Below, one piece after another: positions 35,365-44,447 of a DNA stretch of 64,000 nucleotides. Origin of the DNA: Pseudomonadota bacterium (GTDB lineage Bacteria > Pseudomonadota > Alphaproteobacteria > Rhodospirillales > Casp-alpha2); assembly GCA_027624235.1 (NCBI GenBank), contig JAQBYB010000001.1, forward strand, positions 32,167 to 96,166. Reading direction: 5' to 3'. Position 1 is the stretch's first letter, and each line of letters starts with the position of its first letter. The notes beneath the pieces are model-generated. The model saw only the letters and a program-made list of their open reading frames with translations, was not told the origin of the DNA and did not search any database. The position numbers and the translations under genes are program-made.

Positions 35365-36525
35365 TTACCGGTTCCAACGTCCGAGGCGGTCCGCCGCCTC
35401 GGCCATAACCGCGAGCTGTCCGGCAAAGGAAAAACGCATATAGCGATGACCGCGCCCGGGGTCAAAATCGACGCCGGGCGTTGCCGCGACCCCGGTTCCA
35501 GCCAGCATGCGTGCGCAGAAATCCTGGCTGTCGTTGGTCAGGTCGGCGATGTCGGCATAGATGTAAAAGGCGCCATCTGCCGACGCCAACTTATCGAACC
35601 CCGCCTTGGGAAGCCGCTCCAACAGCAATGCACGGTTTTCGCCGTAGTGGGCAACATTGGCATCTAATTCGTCGCGGCAATCGAAAACCTTTAGGCACGC
35701 GCGCTGCGATAATGTCGGCGGCGAGATAAACAGATTTTGGGCCAGGCATTCAATAGATCGCAGCAAATCCCGCGGCACCACCATCCAGCCAAGACGCCAG
35801 CCGGTCATCGAAAAATATTTCGAAAAACTGTTAATAACAACCGCATCGTCCATATGCGCAAGCACCGTTTCGGCCGCCTCGCCATAGGTAATGCCGTGGT
35901 AGATTTCGTCAGAGATAAGGCGAATGCCTTTGTCCCGGCAATATTCGACAAGGTCTTTGAGCTCGGCGGCATGGATCATGGTCCCCGTCGGATTCGACGG
36001 GCTGGCGATGATCAAACCGTCCAGCGGCTTGGGCGAGCCACGAGCGGCCCGGTCAAGCAATTCCGGGGTCGGCTGGAAATTCGTCTCAGGCCCTGTTTCA
36101 AGGTCCACCACTTCGACCCCAAGGGCGTTCAGAATATTGCGGTAGGCGGGATAGCCGGGGCTGGCCAAGGCAACCCGATCACCGGCCTCGAAGGCCGACA
36201 GGAACGCCAACACGAACCCCCCTGACGAGCCGGTGGTGACGACGATCCGGCCCGCCTCAACTGAAACGCCATAAAACTCTTGATAGTGCCGGGCAATCCT
36301 GTGCCTCAGGTCCCAAAGCCCAAGGGCGTCGGTATAGCCAAGAAGGTCGGACGACAACGCATCCTTGGCGGCGTCCAGAACCGGCCCTGGGGCGCTGGTC
36401 CCCGGTTGGCCGACTTCCAGATGCAGCACGTCTTCGCCTTGCGCCTCGCGCTCATTTGCAGCGCGCATGACGTCCATGACAATGAACGGCGGGATGGCGC
36501 CGCGCTTGGCGACTTTGAGAACCAC
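35365..36525 (-). CDS. class I/II PLP-dependent aminotransferase
   Basis: A 386-residue fold-type I aminotransferase. Visible features are the LHLEVGQPGTSAP start region, SPSNPTGTMI, DEIYHGITYG and the PLP-lysine segment INSFSKYFSMTGWRLGW. The amino donor is not determinable. The GTG at 36525 is chosen because it lies five bases after the ggt-like stop and precedes the first family-like residues (AKRGAIPPFIVMDVM); an open frame further upstream overlaps ggt. It forms an operon with the ggt-like gene and converges with rne. Confidence 0.92.
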   Translation of the reverse strand: MVLKVAKRGAIPPFIVMDVMRAANEREAQGEDVLHLEVGQPGTSAPGPVLDAAKDALSSDLLGYTDALGLWDLRHRIARHYQEFYGVSVEAGRIVVTTGSSGGFVLAFLSAFEAGDRVALASPGYPAYRNILNALGVEVVDLETGPETNFQPTPELLDRAARGSPKPLDGLIIASPSNPTGTMIHAAELKDLVEYCRDKGIRLISDEIYHGITYGEAAETVLAHMDDAVVINSFSKYFSMTGWRLGWMVVPRDLLRSIECLAQNLFISPPTLSQRACLKVFDCRDELDANVAHYGENRALLLERLPKAGFDKLASADGAFYIYADIADLTNDSQDFCARMLAGTGVAATPGVDFDPGRGHRYMRFSFAGQLAVMAEAADRLGRWNR

Positions 36526-36529
36526 GGGC

Positions 36530-38251
36530 CTATTCGGCCCCGGAGGCAAGACCGAAGCCTCTGGGATCGGTCTGGATGGAACACAACATTCCGTCCTTAT
36601 TGGGAACGCCGGTGGGGCAATAAATCGCATTCACCAAACCCATTCCCGAGACCGGGGCCAACCGATGGCCCAGTTTCCCAAGCGCCGAGACATTGCCGTC
36701 GGCAAGGCCCTGTTCATAATAGGTCACGTCGGGATCGCCACCGTTGTAGACGCGCTTGGCCGCAATCGCCGTTCCCAAGCCTTCCCCGGCCTTGGGCTGA
36801 ACCGCGCCCATGGCGACACTGGCCAGGATCTCCGGAACGGCGATGCTGCCGGTGCCGGCGGCGCCATAGTAAAAGATATTGTGAATATTATTGACCCCCA
36901 ACATCACCCCCAGGGAATCGAGGCCGCGGCCAAGCGGCGCCGGCAAGGCCGCGAGAATGATGCCCATCCCCTGGGCGATGCGGCCGACGCCAAATGGATT
37001 ATTGAGGGTGAGGGCGCAAACGACGGCCGAGCCCTCGTTATCAACGGCAACGAAGCTGGTGCCGACGTTATTATCGAGAGTCTGGGCTGGTCCGGTGCCG
37101 GCGTTTGGCAATGCGGTATGGCGATCGTTTTGAAAGCCCTCCATCAGGCTCTTGACCACATCCTTGGAAACCAGGCTTTCGGGCGGGGCGGCTGTCGAGC
37201 CATCGCTCTTAAGCCAGCGACCTTGGGCGGAATAAGCCCGTCCCGAAAGCTCGGCCATAAGATGGTTGCGTTCGGGCGGGGCGTAATCTTCCCAATTATT
37301 ATCTTCAATCAGCATCCCCATCACCTGCGCCGACAAAACACCTGACGGCCCGGGCATGATGGGAAAATGGATGGTGACATTCTTGATATAGGGAATCTTC
37401 AGAGTCGGTCGCCAAAGCGGTTTGTACGCACGCAAATCCTTGATGTTAATGGCGCCTCCGGCTCTGGCGACAGCGGTGACAAACTGGCGCCCCAGGAGGC
37501 CTGTATAGAAATCACCGGCACCGCGCCCCCTTAGCCTTCCTATCACCGCGGACAAGTCCAACTGCTTTAAGTAGTCCCCTTCCCGGACAAATTCGCCGCC
37601 CTTCTCCTGGCCGAACACCTTTCGGAATTCTGGGTCCGCCATCGCCGCCGGGGACAACCGATTTAGGTCATAGGCAAAAGCGCGCGATATTTGATTGCCG
37701 AAACGGGCCAGGGTTTCCGCCGGCGTCACCAATTTCGTCCACGCCAGTTTTCCGTATTTGGAGTGCAATACGGCAAGCCCGCGGATGGTACCGGGAATGG
37801 CAACCGGCTGAACCGCCGATGGTGGAAAGCCGGATGGCGCCCGAGGTAAAAAATCCAGGGTTTCAGTGACGTTTTTTTGGACATCATGAACCACGCAAAT
37901 GCCGCCGCCACCAAGACTGGCCGAGGACGGCTTGGTCACGGAAAGCGCAAAGGATACGGCCACCGCCACGTCAGCGGCGCTGCCGCCGGAGGAAAGGATG
38001 TCGCGACCGATCAACGCCGCCCGGGGCTCATCCACGGCGACGCCACCCAAAAAACCCTGGATATAGCCAATGGTTCCCCGGTTGGCTTCCTCTTTGCCCG
38101 CCCCAAACGGGTTCAGCCTATCAAGAGGGTTAAGCCCCTTCAACGGGTTAGAGTCACATGCGCTCACCGCCATCATCAAAACCAACAGCGCAATTTGACG
38201 CCACCCCCGCTCAAGACTACGTTTTCCCCCTGGCCCGGACAGCACCGGCAC
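36530..38251 (-). CDS. ggt: gamma-glutamyltransferase-family lipoprotein
   Basis: A protein of about 573 residues with an N-terminal basic stretch, a hydrophobic core and lipobox MMAVSAC, so it is probably a lipoprotein. The Ntn-hydrolase core is recognisable: SSGGSAADVAVAVSFALSVT near the start, and the self-cleavage Thr in DNNVGTSFVAVDNEG followed by CALTLNNPFG. Relatives hydrolyse glutathione or transfer the glutamyl group. The start is uncertain: GTG codons at 38251 or 38245 fit best because the divergent M48 protease gene starts at 38262. Confidence 0.82.
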   Translation of the reverse strand: MPVLSGPGGKRSLERGWRQIALLVLMMAVSACDSNPLKGLNPLDRLNPFGAGKEEANRGTIGYIQGFLGGVAVDEPRAALIGRDILSSGGSAADVAVAVSFALSVTKPSSASLGGGGICVVHDVQKNVTETLDFLPRAPSGFPPSAVQPVAIPGTIRGLAVLHSKYGKLAWTKLVTPAETLARFGNQISRAFAYDLNRLSPAAMADPEFRKVFGQEKGGEFVREGDYLKQLDLSAVIGRLRGRGAGDFYTGLLGRQFVTAVARAGGAINIKDLRAYKPLWRPTLKIPYIKNVTIHFPIMPGPSGVLSAQVMGMLIEDNNWEDYAPPERNHLMAELSGRAYSAQGRWLKSDGSTAAPPESLVSKDVVKSLMEGFQNDRHTALPNAGTGPAQTLDNNVGTSFVAVDNEGSAVVCALTLNNPFGVGRIAQGMGIILAALPAPLGRGLDSLGVMLGVNNIHNIFYYGAAGTGSIAVPEILASVAMGAVQPKAGEGLGTAIAAKRVYNGGDPDVTYYEQGLADGNVSALGKLGHRLAPVSGMGLVNAIYCPTGVPNKDGMLCSIQTDPRGFGLASGAE

Positions 38252-38261
38252 GCGCCGCCCA

Positions 38262-39626
38262 ATGCGGAAGTTAAAGGATTTGTTGAAACATATTGTAAAA
38301 ATAGCCACGGTTTTTCTGTTTTCCGTCGTCCTGATGGCCGGTGCGGAACCGGCCCATGCCCAAAAAGTCTCCCTGGTCCGCGACGCCGAGATTGAAAATA
38401 CCATCCGCCAATTCGCAGCGCCAGTTTTCCGCGCCGCAAACCTTGACGAAAGGGCGGTTAAAATTCACTTGGTCCTAGACGACTCCCTTAACGCTTTCGT
38501 TGCCGGTGGGCAAAGGCTTTTTATCAATACCGGCCTGATCACCCAAGCCGACAACGCCGGACAGATCATCGGCGTGATCGCCCATGAAACCGGTCATATC
38601 TCCGGCGGACATTTGGCCCGTATCCATGATGTCCTGCAACAAAGCTCGGCGACGGCGATCCTGTCCATGCTTCTGGGTGTTACCGCCATCGTTGCCGGGC
38701 GTGGCGATGTTGGCACCATGATCATCGCCGCCGGACAGGGAATATCAACATCGAACTTTCTTAAATATTCACGCACCCAGGAATCGGCCGCCGATCAAGC
38801 GGCGTTGAAATACCTGGATGCGACTTCGCAGTCCGCCAAGGGGCTGCTTGGTTTCATGCAGAAATTGGGTGAACAGGAATTGCTGGTGACGGCGCGACAA
38901 GACCCTTACGTGCGAACCCATCCTCTGACCCGCGACCGGGTCTCGACCATCGCCAACCACGTCGCCAATTCCCCCCACTCGGGAACAGCCGTTTCTCAAA
39001 ATCTTGAGGTTCTGTACCAGCGTGCGCGGGCCAAGATCATCGGCTACTTCATGCCGCTGGGGCATACCCTCAGAATTTACAAGAACAGCGACACCAGCCA
39101 GGCGGCCCGATATGCCAGGGCGATCGGGTATTTCCGTAATTCCGACTTCGGCAAAGCGATTCGGTTGATGGACGAGTTAATTGCCGAGGTTCCCCTTGAC
39201 CCGTATTTCTGGGAAATGAAGGGGCAAATAACCTTCGAAGGCGGCGATGCCAGGGGCGCGATAAAACCCTATCAGACCGCCGTTTCCCTGTTGCCCAACA
39301 ACCCACTGCTGAGGCGCGACCTGGGCCGTGTCCAGTTGGAATTGAATGACCCGGCCTTGCTGAACGAAGCCATCGCAAATATACGCGCCGCCATTATCGA
39401 AGACCCGGAATCGCCCTTCAGCTGGCGCCAACTGGCCATTGGCTACGGACGCCAAGGCGATAAGGGCCACAGTTCCCTGGCCCTGGCTGAAGAAGCGTTG
39501 CTGCTGGGCAAGAAGTCCATTGCCCGTTATCACGGCGGCCTTGCCGAGCGTTTATTCCCCGAGGGATCGCGCGAATGGCTTCAAGCCCAGGACATTCTTA
39601 CTGCCGCGCGGATCAAGAAAAAATAA
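38262..39626 (+). CDS. M48-family periplasmic metalloprotease with TPR region
   Basis: The 454-residue protein has a signal peptide (about 1-33, ending AHA), an M48 zinc-protease domain and C-terminal TPR-like helices, like BepA/YfgC. Zinc ligands are HETGH in VIAHETGHISGGH, with the third-ligand Glu in ESAADQAALKYLD. BepA helps assemble or clear outer-membrane proteins. A TTG at 38280 with AAGGA upstream is an alternative start, which would also leave more room for the divergent ggt promoter. Confidence 0.92.
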   Translation: MRKLKDLLKHIVKIATVFLFSVVLMAGAEPAHAQKVSLVRDAEIENTIRQFAAPVFRAANLDERAVKIHLVLDDSLNAFVAGGQRLFINTGLITQADNAGQIIGVIAHETGHISGGHLARIHDVLQQSSATAILSMLLGVTAIVAGRGDVGTMIIAAGQGISTSNFLKYSRTQESAADQAALKYLDATSQSAKGLLGFMQKLGEQELLVTARQDPYVRTHPLTRDRVSTIANHVANSPHSGTAVSQNLEVLYQRARAKIIGYFMPLGHTLRIYKNSDTSQAARYARAIGYFRNSDFGKAIRLMDELIAEVPLDPYFWEMKGQITFEGGDARGAIKPYQTAVSLLPNNPLLRRDLGRVQLELNDPALLNEAIANIRAAIIEDPESPFSWRQLAIGYGRQGDKGHSSLALAEEALLLGKKSIARYHGGLAERLFPEGSREWLQAQDILTAARIKKK

Positions 39627-39636
39627 AGGACGATCC

Positions 39637-40374
39637 TTGATATTACGACTTTCATGTCCCGGAAAGCTTTTCCAGGCTTTTTCCATATCGCTGGTGGCGC
39701 TTGTTGTTGGCTGCGCCCAGCCTCACGTTTCCACCGCGCCTGTCGGCACCATGGATGTGTTGGGGCCGGTCCCGGCGTTTGAGCCCAATGCCCTGCCGCT
39801 CGATTGGGTGCGTGTTGGGAATATCGCCCAGGGTCAGTTAAGCGTCGTCACCCGGGACGGCGTGCCGGCCCAGAAGGTGATCAACGGCAAGCAAAGTTTC
39901 ATCGCCGTGAAACCGACCCAGGCTTCGCTGCTGGCGACGCCTTATCTGAGTTGGGCCTGGAACATGGCCGCCCATGACAAGGACGTCCATCCGGTCCGGT
40001 TGGCCATCGGCTTTTTGGGCGGAAATCCTCAATCCCAATCCCAGGCGGGCAGCCAGGATATAGATCGCGCGGGGCTTCCGCCGCATGATCGGGCCGTCGT
40101 CATCGTCTGGGGCCTGTCAGCGTTGCAACGGGGCGCTATTAGCATACCGAAAACGACCGTCGGGCGGCAGGCGGCGGCGCAATATACGCCCCGTGGCGGC
40201 TCCGAAAATACCGATTCCTGGTGGTTTGAAACCGTCGATCTTTCCGACATTTACCGCCGCGCCTGGCCGGGGGACGATGCCGGCAAGGCCAAGATCACCT
40301 TCATCGGCATCGCCGCCGCACCGGCGAGAAAACCGACGGCGGCCTATATTTCCGGTCTCCGCCTGTCACGATAG
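39637..40374 (+). CDS. DUF3047 lipoprotein
   Basis: The 245-residue protein starts at a TTG with AAGGA six bases upstream, ten bases after the M48 protease stop. A lipoprotein signal ends at the lipobox VVGC. The body matches the DUF3047 pattern: YLSWAWNM, VRLAIGFLGG, AVVIVWG and TDSWWFETVDLSDIYRRAW. Function is unknown. The open frame continues upstream inside the protease gene but that part is not real. Confidence 0.85.
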   Translation: MILRLSCPGKLFQAFSISLVALVVGCAQPHVSTAPVGTMDVLGPVPAFEPNALPLDWVRVGNIAQGQLSVVTRDGVPAQKVINGKQSFIAVKPTQASLLATPYLSWAWNMAAHDKDVHPVRLAIGFLGGNPQSQSQAGSQDIDRAGLPPHDRAVVIVWGLSALQRGAISIPKTTVGRQAAAQYTPRGGSENTDSWWFETVDLSDIYRRAWPGDDAGKAKITFIGIAAAPARKPTAAYISGLRLSR

Positions 40375-40477
40375 AGTGAAGAATTGATCTGCACGGATCC
40401 CTGTACAAGCGGCCTTAAAAAACGCATGATGCCGCCGCTTTAGTGTCCCCCGTCAAAACAACTGGTATGATAATCAA

Positions 40478-41248
40478 ATGATCCTTTTCCCCATCCGCCG
40501 CCAAGTTTTTACCGTCTTGATCGCTGCCATCTTGTTTGCCTTCGGCGTCGCCCAATCCCATGCGCAGACCAAATCGGTGATGTCGCCTGAGGAAAAGAAA
40601 TCCATCGAGGGTGTTGTCCGCGACTTGCTGATGAAAAATCCCGAAATCATCATCGAGGCCATTCAAAGCATGCGCGAACGCGAACAACGCGAAGGGGAAC
40701 AGCGGGCAAAGGCGAATCTGGTCAAATTCCAGAAAGAGTTATTGAACGACCCGGACACCCCCGTCGGCGCCAATGTCAAAGGCGACGTCACCATCGTCGA
40801 ATTTTTCGATTACCGGTGCGGCTACTGCAAACGGGCGTTCCCGGACCTCCAGAAAATTATCAGCAGCGATAAGAATATCCGTTTTGTGTACAAGGAATTC
40901 CCGATCCTGGGCCCCGATTCCATGACCGCGTCGAAGGCGGGGTTGGCGGCATGGGCCGTTGACAAAACAAAATACGAAGCCTTTCACCGGTTAATGATGG
41001 ACTCCAAGGGGGGCTTGCCGGAAAGCCGGGTCATGGAATTCGCGACCAAGGCTGGCTACGACGCCAAGGCGCTGAAGAAGGCCATGGCAAACCCCAAGAT
41101 CGACGAGCTGATCGCCAGAAACTTCGAACTGGCCAAGGCGTTGGACATCAACGGCACGCCAGCCTTTATCATTGGTGATGAAGTCATTCGCGGCGCCGTT
41201 GATCTGCAAGCGTTGCGGGCGGTTATATCCAAGGCCCGCGGAAGCTGA
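40478..41248 (+). CDS. DsbA-family thiol oxidoreductase (CGYC)
   Basis: A 256-residue exported protein with a signal peptide (about 1-29, ending SHAQ), a helical N-terminal segment typical of Com1/ScsC-like DsbA proteins, and a thioredoxin domain. The redox motif is C-G-Y-C in FDYRCGYCKRAF and the cis-Pro loop is INGTPAFIIGDE. It probably forms or corrects disulfides in the periplasm. Confidence 0.92.
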   Translation: MILFPIRRQVFTVLIAAILFAFGVAQSHAQTKSVMSPEEKKSIEGVVRDLLMKNPEIIIEAIQSMREREQREGEQRAKANLVKFQKELLNDPDTPVGANVKGDVTIVEFFDYRCGYCKRAFPDLQKIISSDKNIRFVYKEFPILGPDSMTASKAGLAAWAVDKTKYEAFHRLMMDSKGGLPESRVMEFATKAGYDAKALKKAMANPKIDELIARNFELAKALDINGTPAFIIGDEVIRGAVDLQALRAVISKARGS

Positions 41249-41270
41249 GAATTCAGGGGAATTCCGCCGC

Positions 41271-41999
41271 TTAGCGGACCGTAAACGTCATAAACTGATA
41301 ACCGTTCACCCGTTCGACCAACAACAGCAGCTCCTTGCGCCCATCCTTCTTTGCCGCCTGGTATTCGGCGATTAACTGATCAGGCAGCCAAACGTCTTTT
41401 TGATTAACCTGAATGATCAAGTCGCCGCGCCGAAGCCCGATGTCGGTGCGGTCGGGGTCAACCAACGTTACAACAATGCCGACGGAGCCCCAACGCAGGC
41501 CGAAGCCCTTGCGTAATTTCGTGGTCAGCGACGCCAGCGTCAAGCCGGAGACAGGAAGGCTGGCGACGGCGCTATTCTTAATCAGCCATGGCGCCGTCCA
41601 ATTGTCCAAGGTCAGCGACAGCGTCATCGGTTTGCCTTGGCGCAGGATGGCGACCTTGACCGTCTGGCCGGGCTTGGTGTCCCCGGCCGCCTTCACCATG
41701 GCGTCGAAGGTGTCGATTTTTTTGCCGGCGAAGGCAAGGATCAGGTCGCCGCGCCTGAAGCCGGCCTTGTCAGAGGCGCCGCCCAGAACGATGTCGCGAA
41801 CCAGAACCCCGTCCGCCGATTTCAGATTAAGGGCTTTGGCGATTTGCTCGGACATGCCCTGAACCTGCATGCCGATGAATCCGGTTTCGGCGGCGCGCGT
41901 CGGGTTCGGCGACGCGGCAAGAACGATCACCGCCAGGACAACAGCGGCGAAGCCGACCGGCGGAATTTTCAAAACGCGTTTCATCGATCCGCTGCGCAT
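41271..41999 (-). CDS. exported protein with two PDZ domains
   Basis: A 242-residue protein with a signal peptide (about 1-36, ending TRAAE) and two PDZ domains (about 40-115 and 150-235). Ligand-binding GFRRGDLILAF and GLRRGDLIIQV strands are visible. It resembles the PDZ tail of DegP/DegQ but has no trypsin-like protease part. It may be an adaptor or regulator in the periplasm. The start at 41999 has AGGA seven bases upstream. Confidence 0.85.
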   Translation of the reverse strand: MRSGSMKRVLKIPPVGFAAVVLAVIVLAASPNPTRAAETGFIGMQVQGMSEQIAKALNLKSADGVLVRDIVLGGASDKAGFRRGDLILAFAGKKIDTFDAMVKAAGDTKPGQTVKVAILRQGKPMTLSLTLDNWTAPWLIKNSAVASLPVSGLTLASLTTKLRKGFGLRWGSVGIVVTLVDPDRTDIGLRRGDLIIQVNQKDVWLPDQLIAEYQAAKKDGRKELLLLVERVNGYQFMTFTVR

Positions 42000-42290
42000 T
42001 AACCGACCGTCCTGCCGTGAATCCTAAACAGTGGAAACTCTAACCCTTACAGGGAGTTGTGACAACAGAGCCGGGCTACATCGCGACCCCGGCCATTCAG
42101 GCCTTCAGACGCCGAATGGTTAACGGCGCGTCGCGGCCCTTCACGGTGACCATTTCCTCCGCTGCAAAATCGTCGTCGGCGAGGACTGTAGATCAGCAAG
42201 GGCGCGTCCCGCCATCAACTGTCTCCCGGGATCGGGAGATTGTGTCGCGACGGCCCTGGCAATGGTCTGGGGAATAAAACTTCAGAACCT
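42000..42290. other. intergenic region with a possible cyclase remnant
   Basis: This 291-nt gap holds the PDZ gene promoter region and, on the minus strand, a possible fragment of a cyclase gene end (42097-42192). I see no intact gene or terminator. Confidence 0.5.
42097..42192 (-). pseudogene. possible adenylate/guanylate cyclase C-terminal remnant
   Basis: The minus strand encodes ADDDFAAEEMVTVKGRDAPL then TIRRLKA and stop. This resembles the extreme C-terminus of class III nucleotide cyclases (V-x-V-K-G-R-x-x-P-L-x-V/I-x-x-L). An in-frame stop lies directly upstream, so no intact gene remains. Short, hence tentative. Confidence 0.3.
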
Positions 42291-43163
42291 TTATGCCACC
42301 CGTTGGTGGCGGGCCTGGAATTGTTTGCGGATGTGACTGGCCAGTTCGCAGCCGATGTCGGAGCCGCCGCCTTTCGGCAGATACATGTTAATCCCGAAAT
42401 TCGGCAAGGCGGGCAGCCCAAAACCCGGCGGCAGCACCGCCAGGCCATCCGGGATTGTTGAGGCCAGCAAGGGCGCAATGGCGAGGTCCGCTTCCAGGGC
42501 GGCATAGATGGAAAGCATGCTGCCTGCATCGAAGCACGCTTGCCACTCACGGTCGGCGTCGGTCAGGGCCTTGATCGCGGAGGCGCGAAACGCGCACTTT
42601 TTATCACCGAAGGCAATCGGCAACGGATCGCTTTTGTAGGCCCGGCAATCGGTGGCGCCGACCCAGACCAGGGAGTCCGCCATCAGCAACTCGCCGCCCT
42701 CGCCGACATGGCGTTCCGTGGTCAGGGTCAGGTCAATCTCGCCCGCCGCCAGTGCCGCAAGAAGGGGTGGGCTCGCCAAGGGCAAAATAATGACGTTGAT
42801 GCGGGGCCAGGTCCGGTTGAAGCTTTTTAAAATCGGCGGCATGAAGGCCTTGATGATGTCGTGGGGCACCCCGATACGGACCTCGCCTTCGAAGTCGGGC
42901 GACGTCATCGCGCCCCAGACCTGATCGTTGGTTTCCAACATGCGTTGCGCCAACGGCAACAGGCGCTCGCCAGCCGTTGTCAGATGGACGGTGCGCTTGT
43001 CACGCTCGAACAATTTCACCTGAAACAATTCTTCCAGCCGCTTCACCTGTTGACTGATCGCCGCCTGGGTCAGGTTCAGCATCTGACCGGCGCGGGTCAT
43101 GCCGCCGGTCTCGGCGACGGCGACGAAGGCGCGAAGCAGGGCGGGGTCGATATTGCGGGCCAT
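42291..43163 (-). CDS. LysR-family transcriptional regulator
   Basis: A 290-residue regulator with the N-terminal winged helix LLRAFVAVAETGGMTRAGQM then LNLTQAAISQQVKRLEELF (about 9-48), and a C-terminal effector-binding domain. The target is probably its own promoter or the divergent DUF1127 gene; an 8-bp-arm palindrome lies between them at 43223-43248. Effector unknown. Confidence 0.93.
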   Translation of the reverse strand: MARNIDPALLRAFVAVAETGGMTRAGQMLNLTQAAISQQVKRLEELFQVKLFERDKRTVHLTTAGERLLPLAQRMLETNDQVWGAMTSPDFEGEVRIGVPHDIIKAFMPPILKSFNRTWPRINVIILPLASPPLLAALAAGEIDLTLTTERHVGEGGELLMADSLVWVGATDCRAYKSDPLPIAFGDKKCAFRASAIKALTDADREWQACFDAGSMLSIYAALEADLAIAPLLASTIPDGLAVLPPGFGLPALPNFGINMYLPKGGGSDIGCELASHIRKQFQARHQRVA

Positions 43164-43222
43164 GATGATTTTCCAGGCGATTTAAGTTAATAACAAAACC
43201 TTATCCAAGCCATAATAAACAT

Positions 43223-43248
43223 TCGTTTCTCTTATGCAATAGAAACGA
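43223..43248. promoter_or_regulatory. palindromic operator-like site, LysR/DUF1127 gap
   Basis: TCGTTTCT and AGAAACGA form perfect 8-base arms separated by ten bases, midway between the divergent LysR and DUF1127 genes. Position and symmetry suit a regulator site; no protein assignment is proven. Confidence 0.5.
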
Positions 43249-43306
43249 CTAATTCTGGACGCGAAATCAATGCGATCCCGTTATTCGAAAGTCACAGGAG
43301 CCCGAT

Positions 43307-43588
43307 ATGCAGTCCCAGACCAACGCCATTGCCTACGCCCCCCGGTTTCGCCGGATCTCTCACCCGATGCACGGTCTCTCCCTGGTGCGCCACGTGCTGG
43401 GTGTTATTCGCCAACGCCGCCGGTTGGCACGGTTATCGGACACTCAACTGGCTGATATCGGCATTACCCGTGAACAGGCCATGACCGAAGCGGCCCGGCC
43501 CTTCTGGGACCTGCCCGTGGGTCAGATCAACCTCAGCATTTTGGCGAGGTCAGGGCTTCGATCTTTTCCAGGGTTTGAATCGCCGTGA
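43307..43588 (+). CDS. DUF1127 protein
   Basis: A 93-residue basic protein. The DUF1127 core RRRLARLSDTQLADIGITRE is followed by QAMTEAARPFWD. AGGAG lies six bases before the ATG. Family members are small, often stress-responsive proteins in alphaproteobacteria and some bind RNA. The C-terminal tail after the core is longer than usual and its last 56 nt overlap the 3' end of the convergent eipB gene. Confidence 0.88.
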   Translation: MQSQTNAIAYAPRFRRISHPMHGLSLVRHVLGVIRQRRRLARLSDTQLADIGITREQAMTEAARPFWDLPVGQINLSILARSGLRSFPGFESP

Positions 43589-44339
43589 AGGACGAGAACA
43601 CCATTTTCACTTTTGGCGTCACGCCGTTATCCAGGACCACGGCCTGGACCTCGTATTGGGGCTCGGCGGCGCGGCTGTCGAGGGGGTAAAAGGCGATCCG
43701 CATGGTCCAGCCCGGCCGGTCCAGGAGTGGTCCCAATTTATTTTTAGCCGCCTGCTTCACCAACGGGATGATAAAAGCGACGGCCCGTTGCGGGCCTTCT
43801 TCGTCGGTGCCGTCGAAGACCACCGCTTCGGCCCTCGATTCCCCGGCCCGCGCCTGTTTAATCAACCACGCTGTCAGCCCCCAATAAAACTGGGTTCCCG
43901 GCGGCAGTTTCATGGTGATTTTATTTGGCTGGGAATAAACCGCCTCGCCGGGTTTCTTCGAATCAACGTGGGCGACGCCCTTGTATCTTTTGTCATCGCC
44001 ATTGGTGACCGAGCGCGCCGCAAAACGATATCGCTTGCCGTCCAGGGATTCCCATCCGGTATAGGCGAGTTTCTGTTTCAGGTTGTCGCCGGACTGGGTG
44101 GTCACATCCATATTGACCTGTTCCGCCGTGATCCAGGCGTCACACGTCTTTTCCAGCGTCGTCTGCACCGCCCCGCCGACGCCGAGGTATTGGCCCGGTT
44201 CCTGGGTCTCGCCCAGGGACAACGAATAGATCGCCCGGTGCGGCAACAATTCAGCAGCCGCGAGCCCCACCGAAACAGCCAGCCCCATAACGGCAACGGC
44301 GGCGGCAAGGGAAATTCTTGAGAATACTGATGAAGCCAT
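43533..44339 (-). CDS. eipB: EipB-like cell envelope integrity protein (DUF1849)
   Basis: A protein of about 268 residues with a signal peptide (ending LAAAE) and a beta-rich body starting LLPHRAIYSLSLGE, as in the EipB/DUF1849 family. Segments KLAYTGWESLDGKRYRF and GTQFYWGLTAWLI also fit. EipB is a beta-spiral periplasmic protein needed for envelope stability in Brucella. The cysteines in KTCDAW and at the C-terminal SPKC could form a disulfide, as in EipB. The ATG at 44339 is preferred for the signal peptide; an ATG at 44357 is possible. Confidence 0.78.
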   Translation of the reverse strand: MASSVFSRISLAAAVAVMGLAVSVGLAAAELLPHRAIYSLSLGETQEPGQYLGVGGAVQTTLEKTCDAWITAEQVNMDVTTQSGDNLKQKLAYTGWESLDGKRYRFAARSVTNGDDKRYKGVAHVDSKKPGEAVYSQPNKITMKLPPGTQFYWGLTAWLIKQARAGESRAEAVVFDGTDEEGPQRAVAFIIPLVKQAAKNKLGPLLDRPGWTMRIAFYPLDSRAAEPQYEVQAVVLDNGVTPKVKMVFSSFTAIQTLEKIEALTSPKC

Positions 44340-44447
44340 GGTCTCCACTTTAAACATTCCCCCCCGCCAAGACAAAGCCGTTCTTGCGAAAGAGGGCCGC
44401 GCCCTATATCCCATCACCTATAAAAGTAATTGGAATTACACATCGCT

